A stretch of DNA of 64,000 bases from an uncultured Oscillospiraceae bacterium. Lineage in GTDB: Bacteria > Bacillota > Clostridia > Oscillospirales > Oscillospiraceae. The notes beneath the pieces were generated by a model, which saw only the letters and a program-made list of their open reading frames with translations, was not told where the DNA came from and made no database searches. The position numbers were made by a program, and so were the translations under genes. Where the stretch lies: NCBI GenBank assembly GCA_910587505.1, contig CAJULD010000001.1:62001-126000 (forward strand), given 5' to 3'. Shown here one piece after another: positions 16,754 to 24,583 of the stretch (positions are counted from its first letter, which is position 1; each line of letters opens with the position of its first letter).

Positions 16754-17731
16754 TCAGTAGAGGAACTTCTCCTTGTAGTTGGCTCCGTTGCCGATGTACT
16801 TCATGATGGCGGCGCTCTGCTTGCCGCTGGAGGCGAAGGTGGGATCCATCAGCTTCCAGATCTTGCCGTCGAAGTAGATTATGCCTTCCACCCAGCCGTC
16901 CTCTTCGCTCCACACGTTGATCCAGGCGTGGTAGATGCCGGTGCTGGTATAGCCCACCACAAGCTTCACGGGCACGCCCTGGCTGCGCAGCATGGCGGAC
17001 ATGAGGGAGGCATAGTCAAAGCAGATGCCTTTTTTTGCCTCCAGCACCTCGTCGATGTCAGGCACGTAGCCCTTGGGGGGATTCTTGGCCTTTTCGGTGT
17101 CATAGCTGAGGTTGGTGACCACCCACTCGTAGACGACGCTCACCTTGTCCAGATTCTCCGTCACCTGTGCCTCCGCGATCAGGTCGGCGGCCAGAGCCAC
17201 CGCGTCCGAGTCATCGGTATAGTTGACGTACTGGTTGGGGCGGATAAAGGGGGCGAACTCGTCGGTCAGCTTTGCCTCCACGCTGGCGGCCAGCTCGTTG
17301 GTGTACTGGTCGCCGGAGATCTGCTTATGTACCGTCACCTTATAGGTGCCGTTGCCGTCGGAGAGGGGGAAGACGTCGTACTCCCCGTCGGAGCGCAGAT
17401 TATACTTATACATATCGGGGCAGTTGGGCCCCTTGATCTGCACCTTCAGCCTGGGGCTGCCGCCGCCGGTCCATTTGACCATGACGTAGCCGTCGGCTGC
17501 GTTGGAGTAGTCCACCACAGCGCTTTTGCCCTCCTTGACGGCGGTGCCGGGAGCGGAGGGGCTGAGGGTAATGCCGATAGGGGGCAGACCGGCCAGAGGG
17601 ATCGCCTCGTCGGGTATCGCGCCCAGCGGGCCCGTTTCCCCGTCCTCCCGGGAGGCGGCAGCGCAGCCGCAGGCCATGCCCAGCAGCAGCGTCAGAGCCA
17701 GGAAAGCACTGAACCATCTTTTCTTCATCAT
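16754..17731 (-). CDS. Transglutaminase-like lipoprotein
   Basis: 325 residues. The N-terminus is a lipoprotein signal (MMKKRWFSAFLALTLLLGMAC) with a probable lipidated Cys. Residues about 180-300 form a transglutaminase-like (papain-fold) domain with Cys in KKGICFDYASL, His in IYHAWINVW and Asp in WKLMDPTF, so the catalytic triad is intact. The middle part may be a beta-sandwich. I chose the ATG at 17731 (AGGTGA upstream) over a GTG at 17740. Such proteins may be proteases or crosslinkers at the cell surface. The gene is divergent from a SARP-type regulator with its own promoter. Confidence 0.88.
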   Translation of the reverse strand: MMKKRWFSAFLALTLLLGMACGCAAASREDGETGPLGAIPDEAIPLAGLPPIGITLSPSAPGTAVKEGKSAVVDYSNAADGYVMVKWTGGGSPRLKVQIKGPNCPDMYKYNLRSDGEYDVFPLSDGNGTYKVTVHKQISGDQYTNELAASVEAKLTDEFAPFIRPNQYVNYTDDSDAVALAADLIAEAQVTENLDKVSVVYEWVVTNLSYDTEKAKNPPKGYVPDIDEVLEAKKGICFDYASLMSAMLRSQGVPVKLVVGYTSTGIYHAWINVWSEEDGWVEGIIYFDGKIWKLMDPTFASSGKQSAAIMKYIGNGANYKEKFLY

Positions 17732-17823
17732 GATAATCACCTATCCCTGTTTCATAAAAATAATGATTGCAGTCACATCGGCGTGACCGAGGCAGTCCTT
17801 CAAATCACCCCATGTTGTGGTAA

Positions 17824-17852
17824 ACTATATCACCCCGTACCAGCTTTGTCAA
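17824..17852 (-). promoter_or_regulatory. Promoter of the transglutaminase-like gene
   Basis: Minus strand: -35 TTGACA, 17-bp spacer, -10 TATAGT, about 90 bp before the gene. Confidence 0.7.
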
Positions 17853-17953
17853 GGGGTCCCGGTAAAATCTTTCCACGAATTTTCAGGCAGGCGGTCACAG
17901 GGCCGAAAAAATCCTGCACGGGCCCCCACGGTCCCGGAAACCAATTTTCCGAA

Positions 17954-17982
17954 TTGCAATTTTCCCCGTTTTATGGCATAAT
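17954..17982 (+). promoter_or_regulatory. Promoter of the SARP-type regulator
   Basis: Plus strand: -35 TTGCAA, 17-bp spacer, -10 CATAAT, about 40 bp before the gene. It may also serve rimM and trmD. Confidence 0.6.
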
Positions 17983-18025
17983 AGAAAAAACCGCCCCGGC
18001 GGAAAAAAGAGAGGACGTGAGCGCT

Positions 18026-19243
18026 GTGTCCGACAAGCCCATTCTGCAGATCCGGATGCTGGGAGGCTTCTCCCTGACCTATGGGGAGAAGACGATCTCA
18101 GACGCCAGCTACCACCTGAAAAAGCCCTGGATGCTGCTGGCCTATCTCATCACCTTCCGCAGCCAGGAGATTCCGCTGGAGGAGCTCATCAACCTGCTCT
18201 ACCCCGGCGAGGAGGGCAGCCGCCCCACCGGCGCGCTCAAAACGCTGGTCTACCGGGTGCGGGAGATGCTGGAGGAGCTGGGGCTTCCGGACAGCCGGGA
18301 TATGATCCTGGTGACCCGCAGGTCCTACGCCTGGAACGCCGGCGCGCCCCTCCAGCTGGATACGGACCTTTTCGAGCTGGCCTGCCAGCGCTCCGGCAGC
18401 CCCTGGCTGTCCCCGGAGGAACGGCTGGAGCTGTGCATGAGCGCGCTGACCCTGTACCGGGGGGACCTCCTGTCCAGAGCGGCGGGGGAGCGCTGGGTGG
18501 GAAAGCTGGCCCCCTACTACCACTCCGTGTACGTTCGTCTGGTCCAGACCACCGCCGCCCTGCTGACGGAGCAGGAGCGCTGGGAGGAGGTCATCCAGGT
18601 CTGCGGCCGGGCCATCCAGATCGACGGATACGAGGAGCGGTTCTACTACTATCTGATCCGTGGCCTGATCCACACCGGACAGACCCGTCAGGCTCTGGAG
18701 CGGTACAGGCGGATGTACAGCCTGTTCTACACCGAGCTGGGCGTGCCCCCGTCGGCGGAGATGACGGAGCTCTACCAGGAGATCATCCGGGAGCGGGACC
18801 GGGACACCGCAAGGGAGACGGAGGATCTGGCCGCCGTCAGCAGCTTTCTGCTGCGGGAGGACCGGCTGGCTGGCGCGTTTTTCTGCGAGCTGGAGGTGTT
18901 CACGGACATCTACAATCTGGAGGCCCGCTCCGCCGCCCGTTCCGGCCGCACGGTGTATCTGGCCATGGTGTCCGTCTCCATGCGGGATGCCACCGTGCCG
19001 CCGCTGCGGATGCTGAACAGCTATATGGAGAAGCTGGCCGACTGTATCCGGGATACTCTGCGCCGGGGAGACGTGGTGGCCCAGTACAGCGCGACGCAGT
19101 ACATCCTTCTCCTGCCGGTTCCCTCGGCGGAGAAGGGGCAGGTGGCCCTCAACCGCGTCGTGGGCAGCTTCACGGAGAAATATCCCCGCTGCCCCCTGCT
19201 GCTGCGCACCAGCATACGGGAGATCGACGCCGTGCTGGTATAA
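18026..19243 (+). CDS. SARP-type regulator: winged helix, BTAD and degenerate GGDEF-like domain
   Basis: 405 residues. About 1-100 is an OmpR-like winged helix (LQIRMLGGFSLTYGEKTI). About 105-255 is a bacterial transcriptional activator domain of TPR repeats (WEEVIQVCGRAIQIDGYEERFYYYLIRGLIHTGQTRQALERYRRM). About 275-400 resembles a catalytically dead GGDEF fold (MEKLADCIRDTLRRGDVVAQYS). The frame is open far upstream; I took the GTG at 18026 because AGAGAGGA lies 10 nt before it, and a second GTG at 18017 is too close. It ends 24 bp before rimM. The ligand and targets are unknown. The divergent transglutaminase gene is a candidate target. Confidence 0.82.
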   Translation: MSDKPILQIRMLGGFSLTYGEKTISDASYHLKKPWMLLAYLITFRSQEIPLEELINLLYPGEEGSRPTGALKTLVYRVREMLEELGLPDSRDMILVTRRSYAWNAGAPLQLDTDLFELACQRSGSPWLSPEERLELCMSALTLYRGDLLSRAAGERWVGKLAPYYHSVYVRLVQTTAALLTEQERWEEVIQVCGRAIQIDGYEERFYYYLIRGLIHTGQTRQALERYRRMYSLFYTELGVPPSAEMTELYQEIIRERDRDTARETEDLAAVSSFLLREDRLAGAFFCELEVFTDIYNLEARSAARSGRTVYLAMVSVSMRDATVPPLRMLNSYMEKLADCIRDTLRRGDVVAQYSATQYILLLPVPSAEKGQVALNRVVGSFTEKYPRCPLLLRTSIREIDAVLV

Positions 19244-19267
19244 TCGGATATAAAAGGAGAATCACCA

Positions 19268-19774
19268 ATGGAACTGGAATTCATCGCCGCCGGGCAGATT
19301 GTCAACACCCACGGTATCCGGGGAGAGGTCAGGATTCTGCCTCAGGGGGTAGAACCGGAGCTGCTGGCGGCGTGCCATACCCTGTATGTGAACGGGAAGC
19401 CCTGGCGGCTGACCGCCGGACGGGTCCACAAGGGCTGCCTGCTGGCCAGACTGGAAGGGGTGAACGACATGAACGCCGCACTGGCGCTCAAGGGGAAGTC
19501 CGTCTCCATCCGCCGGGCAGAGGTAAAGCCGCCTGACGGCGGGTACTTTGATGAAGAGCTGGTGGGCCTCACGGCCCGCGACGCGGAGACCGGGGAGGAG
19601 CTGGGAACGGTGGAAGAGGTCCTCTCCTACCCTGCCCACAGGCTCTATGCCGTCCGGGGCGGGCGGGACGAGTACCTGATCCCCGCCGTGCCGGCCTTCA
19701 TCGCAGATATCGACGTGCCCGGCGGGACCATGGACATCCACATGATGGAGGGTCTTGGCACCCATGAGAATTGA
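19268..19774 (+). CDS. rimM: Ribosome maturation factor RimM
   Basis: 168 residues. RimM helps assemble the 30S head by binding S19. The N-terminal barrel begins FIAAGQIVNTHGIRGEVRI, and the PRC-like C-terminal domain contains EELVGLTARD and RDEYLIPAVPAFI. AAAGGAGAATCACC precedes the ATG. It overlaps trmD by 11 bp, the usual rimM-trmD pairing. The rpsP and ffh genes that often precede it are absent here. Confidence 0.96.
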   Translation: MELEFIAAGQIVNTHGIRGEVRILPQGVEPELLAACHTLYVNGKPWRLTAGRVHKGCLLARLEGVNDMNAALALKGKSVSIRRAEVKPPDGGYFDEELVGLTARDAETGEELGTVEEVLSYPAHRLYAVRGGRDEYLIPAVPAFIADIDVPGGTMDIHMMEGLGTHEN

Positions 19775-20597
19775 TATCATGACGCTGTTCCCCGAGACGG
19801 TGGGAGACATGATGAACGAATCCATTCTGGGCCGGGCTCAGGAGCGGGGGTTCATCCGCATCCGGGCCCACCAGATCCGGGACTTTACCGTCAATAAGCA
19901 GAAGCAGGTGGACGACTATCCCTACGGCGGCGGCCGGGGAGCGGTGATGCAGGCGGACCCGCTGTACCGCTGCTGGGCCTACATCCGGGCCAACTACGGC
20001 ACGGGGCGGACCCGGACCATCTACCTCTCCCCCTGCGGGGCCGTCTTCTCTCAGGCCAGGGCCCGGCAGCTGCTGGCGGACTACGACCATCTGATTCTGG
20101 TCTGCGGTCACTACGAGGGGATCGACGAACGGTTCATTGAGGAGTGCGTGGACGAGGAGATCTCCATGGGGGACTTCGTCCTCACCGGCGGGGAGATCCC
20201 CGCCATGGCGGTGGCGGACGCGGTGTGCCGGATGGTCCCCGGGGTGCTGCCGGAGGCGGCGTGCTACGAGGAGGAAAGCCACTGGAACGGTCTGCTGGAG
20301 CACCCCCAGTACAGCCGTCCGGAGGAGTGGCATGGCCGGAAGGTGCCGGCGGTCCTCCTCAGCGGCGATCACGCCAGGGTGGCCCTCTGGCGGAAGCGGC
20401 AGTCCATGCTCCGCACCCTGCGGCGGAGGCCGGATATGTTCCGGGAAACCGACTTCATGGGGAGTAAAGCCGACCGGCGGCTGCTTTCGGAGGTGTATGA
20501 GGAGCTGCGAAGGCAAAAAGGGGGCAGAGAGGCGGAAACGGCTGCGCCGGAGGAGATACGGACCGATTCTACCACCGGTTTACCGGCGGATTTCTGA
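19764..20597 (+). CDS. trmD: tRNA (guanine-N1)-methyltransferase TrmD
   Basis: 277 residues. TrmD methylates G37 of tRNAs with SAM, preventing frameshifts. Trefoil-knot SPOUT motifs are visible: YLSPCGAVFSQ, LVCGHYEGIDERF and GDFVLTGGEIPAM. The ATG at 19764 (MRIDIMTLFPE) is the canonical start; an in-frame TTG three codons upstream is unlikely. The last 25 residues after RRQKGG are an unconserved tail. The start lies inside rimM, so the two are translationally coupled. Confidence 0.97.
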   Translation: MRIDIMTLFPETVGDMMNESILGRAQERGFIRIRAHQIRDFTVNKQKQVDDYPYGGGRGAVMQADPLYRCWAYIRANYGTGRTRTIYLSPCGAVFSQARARQLLADYDHLILVCGHYEGIDERFIEECVDEEISMGDFVLTGGEIPAMAVADAVCRMVPGVLPEAACYEEESHWNGLLEHPQYSRPEEWHGRKVPAVLLSGDHARVALWRKRQSMLRTLRRRPDMFRETDFMGSKADRRLLSEVYEELRRQKGGREAETAAPEEIRTDSTTGLPADF

Positions 20598-20616
20598 CCA
20601 TTCGACCGATTAGCGG

Positions 20617-20646
20617 TTGATTTTTCACGAAAAGCCGGTCTACAAT
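20617..20646 (+). promoter_or_regulatory. Promoter of the Xre-type membrane regulator
   Basis: -35 TTGATT, 18-bp spacer, -10 TACAAT. The predicted start near 20653 excludes the longer open frame and supports translation from 20677. Confidence 0.6.
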
Positions 20647-20676
20647 AGGCCCATGACGACCAGGGAGGGCACGGAT

Positions 20677-21471
20677 ATGGAAGAAAATAAGATCGGATCA
20701 TTCATACGGGACCGGCGCCTGCAGCTGGAGATGACCCAGCAGCAGCTGGCGGACAGGCTGGGGGTCACCGACAAGGCCGTCAGCAAGTGGGAGCGGGCGG
20801 TGAGCTATCCGGACATCACCCTCCTGCGGGAGCTGGCGGCGGCCCTGGATGTCACCGTCACCGAGCTGCTGGCGGGGGAGAGGGACGAAGCACCCTCCCC
20901 GGTGCCACCGGAGGTGGAGGACGTGGTGGTGGACGCCGTGGCCTACGCCGAGACCGCCCGGCGGAAGAACGGCGGGTGGCGCTGGTGGACCTTCGTGGCG
21001 CTGACCGCCGGGTGCCTCATTGCAGCGCTGGTACTGTGTATTGTTGACAGGTTCCGCTTTCAGGGGTCGCTGATACCGATCCAGTGGATCGCCTACGGCT
21101 GGGCGGTGTGCTATCCCCTGCTCCGCACGGAAGACAGGCCCGTCCGGAACGCTCTGATCATCGCGTCTGTCGGGCTGCTCGTCTGGTTTTTCTACCTCGG
21201 TGAATTCCGGGCGATTCTTATTGTCATTGCATCCTCCGCCTACGCCTGGGTGGTGTATTGGGCCGGATGTCACTACAAACGGGGCAGGATGGCGGCTCTG
21301 CTTTTGATTGTGCTGCTGGGTGTTGTGCTGCATCTCTGCATCAACTTCCTCTGTTCCCTCCGGTACTGGGACTTTAATATCCTCCTCATTTTCGGCGCTG
21401 TACTGGCCCTTGACGCTCTGGGCGTTCTGGCTGCTTGGGCGGCGGAGAGAATTTCTCTGAAAAGGCAGTAG
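20677..21471 (+). CDS. Xre-family regulator with C-terminal membrane domain
   Basis: 264 residues. Residues 5-60 are a helix-turn-helix (IGSFIRDRRLQLEMTQQQLADRLGVTDKAVSKWERAVSYPDITLL). After a short linker come about five hydrophobic segments from residue 105 to the end. This is a common Firmicute design of a DNA-binding protein tethered to the membrane, proposed to sense cell-envelope state or a peptide. GGGAGGGCACGGAT precedes the ATG at 20677. It shares a bidirectional terminator with tyrS. The targets and signal are unknown. Confidence 0.85.
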   Translation: MEENKIGSFIRDRRLQLEMTQQQLADRLGVTDKAVSKWERAVSYPDITLLRELAAALDVTVTELLAGERDEAPSPVPPEVEDVVVDAVAYAETARRKNGGWRWWTFVALTAGCLIAALVLCIVDRFRFQGSLIPIQWIAYGWAVCYPLLRTEDRPVRNALIIASVGLLVWFFYLGEFRAILIVIASSAYAWVVYWAGCHYKRGRMAALLLIVLLGVVLHLCINFLCSLRYWDFNILLIFGAVLALDALGVLAAWAAERISLKRQ

Positions 21472-21474
21472 CAT

Positions 21475-21511
21475 AAAAGGCGCGGCGCGGAAAATCCGCG
21501 CCGCGCCTTTT
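21475..21511. terminator. Bidirectional terminator between the Xre regulator and tyrS
   Basis: Perfect 16-bp stem (21475-21490 with 21496-21511), loop AAAAT, with four A at one end and four T at the other. It works for both converging genes. Confidence 0.9.
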
Positions 21512-21512
21512 A

Positions 21513-22739
21513 TCAGTTCATCACCGCCCGGTGGAATACCTTCTTGCCCTTCCTGATAATCAGCCCCTCGCCCACGAACAGCTCGCAGCCGAATTTCCGG
21601 TCGATGTCGGTGATCTTCTCGTCGCCCACGGACACGCCGCCCTGCTGCACCAGCCGCCGGGCCTCTCCCCTGGAGGGCGCCAGACCGCAGGCCACCAGCA
21701 GGTTCATGATCCCGATCTGGCCGTCGCCGAAGTGGTCAATCGTCAGCTCCGTGGAGGGCATCTCGGACTTGTCCCCGCCGCCGCCGAAGAGAGCTCTGGC
21801 GGCGCTCCGGGCCTTGTCGGCCTCCTCCCTGCCGTGGACCATACTGGTCAGCTCCCAGGCCAGGATCTCCTTGGCCTGATTGAGCTGGCTGCCGGTCCAG
21901 CCGTCCATTTCGTCCACCTGCTCCAGGGGCAGGAAGGTGAGCCAGCGGATGCACTTCATCACGTCCGCGTCCTCCACGTTCCGCCAGTACTGGTAGAAGT
22001 CGTAGGGGCTGGTCTTGTTGGGGTCCAGCCACACGGCGTTGCCGGCGGTCTTGCCCATCTTGTTGCCGTTGGAGTCGGTGAGGAGGTTGATGGTCATACA
22101 GTGGGCGTCCCTGCCCAGCTTCTTCCGGATAAGCTCGGTGCCGCCCAGCATGTTGCTCCACTGGTCGTTGCCGCCGAACTGCATGTTGCAGCCGTGGGAC
22201 TGGAAGAGGTGGTAGAAGTCGTAGGACTGCATAATCATGTAGTTGAACTCCAGGAAGCTCAGGCCTTTCTCCATCCGCTGCCTGTAGCACTCCGCCCGGA
22301 GCATGTTGTTCACGGAGAAGCAGGCCCCCACCTCCCGCAGGAGCTCCACATAGTTGAGCCCCAGCAGCCAGTCGGCGTTGTTGACCATCTCCGCCCTGCC
22401 CTCGCCAAACTCAATGAACCGCTCCATCTGGCGTTTGAAGCAGGCGGCGTTGTGATCGATGTCCTCCCGCGTGAGCATCCTGCGCATGTCGGTGCGGCCG
22501 GAGGGGTCGCCGATCATGGTGGTGCCCCCGCCGATGAGGGCGATGGGCCGGTTGCCCGCCATCTGCAAACGCTTCATGAAGGTCAGGGCCACGAAGTGGC
22601 CCGCCGTCAGGCTGTCGGCGGTGCAGTCAAAGCCGATATAGAAGGTGGCCTTGCCGGCGTTAATCATCTCCCGGATCTCGTCCTCGTTGGTGACCTGGGC
22701 GATAAGGCCCCGGGCCACAAGTTCTTCATAGAGCTGCAT
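21513..22739 (-). CDS. tyrS: Tyrosyl-tRNA synthetase
   Basis: 408-residue class I synthetase that charges tRNA-Tyr. The HIGH-like motif is TAGHFVAL and the KMSKS-like motif is GNKMGKTAG. The Rossmann domain shows FYIGFDCTADSL and QFGGNDQWSNM. The C-terminal S4-like RNA-binding domain is ARRLVQQGGVSVGDEKI. GAAAGGATATATGACTG precedes the ATG. It is the last gene of an operon led by a tyrosine T-box and two other genes, so its expression responds to uncharged tRNA-Tyr. Confidence 0.97.
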   Translation of the reverse strand: MQLYEELVARGLIAQVTNEDEIREMINAGKATFYIGFDCTADSLTAGHFVALTFMKRLQMAGNRPIALIGGGTTMIGDPSGRTDMRRMLTREDIDHNAACFKRQMERFIEFGEGRAEMVNNADWLLGLNYVELLREVGACFSVNNMLRAECYRQRMEKGLSFLEFNYMIMQSYDFYHLFQSHGCNMQFGGNDQWSNMLGGTELIRKKLGRDAHCMTINLLTDSNGNKMGKTAGNAVWLDPNKTSPYDFYQYWRNVEDADVMKCIRWLTFLPLEQVDEMDGWTGSQLNQAKEILAWELTSMVHGREEADKARSAARALFGGGGDKSEMPSTELTIDHFGDGQIGIMNLLVACGLAPSRGEARRLVQQGGVSVGDEKITDIDRKFGCELFVGEGLIIRKGKKVFHRAVMN

Positions 22740-22782
22740 CAGTCATATATCCTTTCTCTGTTCGGCAATATGCCTTTACTGT

Positions 22783-23346
22783 TTAATAACATGCGGAATC
22801 CCGCTGCTGCGCCGGCGCTTCCGGCATCTTCTCGTACAGCCGGAACCGGTCCAGCCCGATGTCCTCCAGCCCCAGGCTTACGGTGCCGGCATACCGGAAG
22901 CCGGCGGATTCGTAGAGACGTATGGCCGGAAGATTCTTCTCGTACACGTCCAGCCGGAGGGCCCTGACGCCCTGCGCCGCCGCGTACCGGACCGCAAAGT
23001 CCAGCATGGCCCGGCCCACGCCCCGTCCCCGGTACCGGGGATGCACGGTAAAGGTGTAGATGACCAGCACATCCCCCTCCGGCAGGTCCGACGGCCAGTT
23101 TACGTCCCTGTAGGCGTCCTCCTGCCGGGAGCTGAGGATGAAGGAGCCCGCCGCTTCGCCTTCTGCCTCCGCCAGAAAGAGGCCGCCTTCCCGAATCCCC
23201 GCCTCCGCGTCCTGCCGGGCCGGGTAGACGTCCCGCTTCCATCCGCAGAAGTTGACCGTGGCCGCCATGTGGTCGCAGACCTCTCCGTAAAGCTCTTCCA
23301 GCGCGTCCAGGTCTGCCGCCGTCCCTCGCCGAATGTTAAAACTCAT
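22783..23346 (-). CDS. GNAT family N-acetyltransferase
   Basis: 187 residues with the acetyl-CoA binding motif RYRGRGVGRAMLDFAVRYA, preceded by VIYTFTVHPRY, and the C-terminal motif AIRLYESAGFRYAGTVSLGL. It starts with an ATGA overlap on the methyltransferase stop and lies 43 bp before tyrS, so it should be controlled by the same T-box. The substrate is unknown. A link to tyrosine or to tRNA is suggested only by the operon. Confidence 0.88.
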   Translation of the reverse strand: MSFNIRRGTAADLDALEELYGEVCDHMAATVNFCGWKRDVYPARQDAEAGIREGGLFLAEAEGEAAGSFILSSRQEDAYRDVNWPSDLPEGDVLVIYTFTVHPRYRGRGVGRAMLDFAVRYAAAQGVRALRLDVYEKNLPAIRLYESAGFRYAGTVSLGLEDIGLDRFRLYEKMPEAPAQQRDSACY

Positions 23347-24098
23347 GCAATGTCCCCCTCTCTGCCGTGTACGTCCGCCTTATCCGCCCGGAAAAGCACC
23401 GTTCCGCCGTTCTGATGCAGGACCCGCACCCGGAACCCGGCCCGCTCCATCAGCTCCGTCTGGTGCTCCAGCGTAAGAGGGGTGTCGATATGGAGGAACA
23501 CGTCCTCCGGCAAAGCGCTTTTCGCCCGCGCTCTGGCCAGCCGCTCCCGGCAGAGGTCCTCCTCCTCCTGACAGCAGGCCACATAGTCGCACTCAATGTA
23601 GTATCCGCCGGGCTTCAGCGCGTCAAACAGTTTTTCGTAGATTTTTCCCTTTTTCTCCCCGGGGAAGTGGTGAAGCGTCTCGAAGGACAGCGCCGCGTCA
23701 AAACCCCCGGCCGGGAAGGGGCAGAGAAAATAGTCCGCCTCCACGGCCCGGAAGGACTTATCCGCGTATTTCTCCCGCGCCCGCGCCAGCATGTCCGGGG
23801 ACAGATCGATTCCCGTGACCCGGACCTCCGGGAACCGGCGGTACACGGCCTCCAGCTCCAGCCCCGTGCCGCACCCGATGTCCAGCAGGGTCTCCAGTCC
23901 ATCGTCGAAGAAGTCCGCGATATGCCCGTACAGCTCTCCCCAGTTACCCAGGTGGACGTCCTCGTAGTGCGCCAGACGTCTGGCAAAGAAAGCGGCCATC
24001 TCCTCCGCCTCCTTCTCCTCCTCCCCGGCGATCCACTCCTTCAGCTCGCGGAGGTAGGTCTCGATCTCCGACCGAGTCCGGATTTTATTTTTCAGCAT
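23343..24098 (-). CDS. Class I SAM-dependent methyltransferase
   Basis: 251 residues. The SAM-binding motif is LLDIGCGTGLELEAV, followed by VTGIDLSPDMLARARE and FDAALSFETLHHF. An N-terminal helical extension of about 65 residues (YLRELKEWIAGEEEKEAEEM) precedes the fold. GAAAGGAGCGGCAT precedes the ATG. It is the first gene after the tyrosine T-box terminator, ahead of a GNAT gene and tyrS. The substrate is unknown. Confidence 0.88.
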   Translation of the reverse strand: MLKNKIRTRSEIETYLRELKEWIAGEEEKEAEEMAAFFARRLAHYEDVHLGNWGELYGHIADFFDDGLETLLDIGCGTGLELEAVYRRFPEVRVTGIDLSPDMLARAREKYADKSFRAVEADYFLCPFPAGGFDAALSFETLHHFPGEKKGKIYEKLFDALKPGGYYIECDYVACCQEEEDLCRERLARARAKSALPEDVFLHIDTPLTLEHQTELMERAGFRVRVLHQNGGTVLFRADKADVHGREGDIA

Positions 24099-24124
24099 AT
24101 GCCGCTCCTTTCACCGCCCCTCCA

Positions 24125-24404
24125 CAAAAAAACAACGCCCCCCGTCCCAACAGGACAGAGGGCGAAAACTCGCGGTACCACCTCTGGTTCGCCGCCTCCT
24201 TACAGAAAACGGCCTCACGGAGTCCCCGGCAGGACCCCTGCGCTGTATCGGGCGCGCCCGGCGAAGCCTACTTGCCGGCGTGCCGCCGCGTTCGGTCCGC
24301 TGCTCAGGGATGTATTCGCGCCGCCGCCCCCGCCCCCTCTCACCGTCCGGGGGCTCTCTGGGCGGGACGAAACGGCGTTACTCTTTCCCGTCCTCGCGTT
24401 GCTG
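24125..24404 (-). promoter_or_regulatory. Tyrosine T-box riboswitch
   Basis: Minus-strand leader with the T-box sequence GAGGTGGTACCGCGAG at about 24168-24183, the stem I AGTA element near the 5' end, and a specifier loop GAATACATCCC whose UAC codon (24312-24314) is tyrosine. The terminator stem at 24136-24164 is followed by TTGTTTTTTT. Uncharged tRNA-Tyr should stabilise the antiterminator and allow read-through into the methyltransferase-GNAT-tyrS operon. Confidence 0.93.
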
Positions 24405-24410
24405 ATAGGT

Positions 24411-24439
24411 AGTATAGCGGGAAAGGGGGGCTTTGTCAA
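24411..24439 (-). promoter_or_regulatory. Promoter of the tyrosine T-box operon
   Basis: -35 TTGACA, 17-bp spacer, -10 TATACT, positioned directly before the T-box leader. Confidence 0.85.
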
Positions 24440-24509
24440 GGGGGAGATTTCTCTTTTCATCGCCCCGGCAGGGGACAGAAATGATTTTCCTGAAAAGTTC
24501 CCTCCCCCC

Positions 24510-24538
24510 TTGACGAAAGGAGCGGTAAGAGGTAGGAT
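24510..24538 (+). promoter_or_regulatory. Promoter of the AI-2E-type transporter
   Basis: -35 TTGACG, 17-bp spacer, -10 TAGGAT. It is divergent from the T-box promoter, and both -35 boxes follow a run of C. Confidence 0.6.
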
Positions 24539-24583
24539 AGTGCCAATACACAAAAAGCCGCCCCGGCGGCGGGAGGAGTTTCC

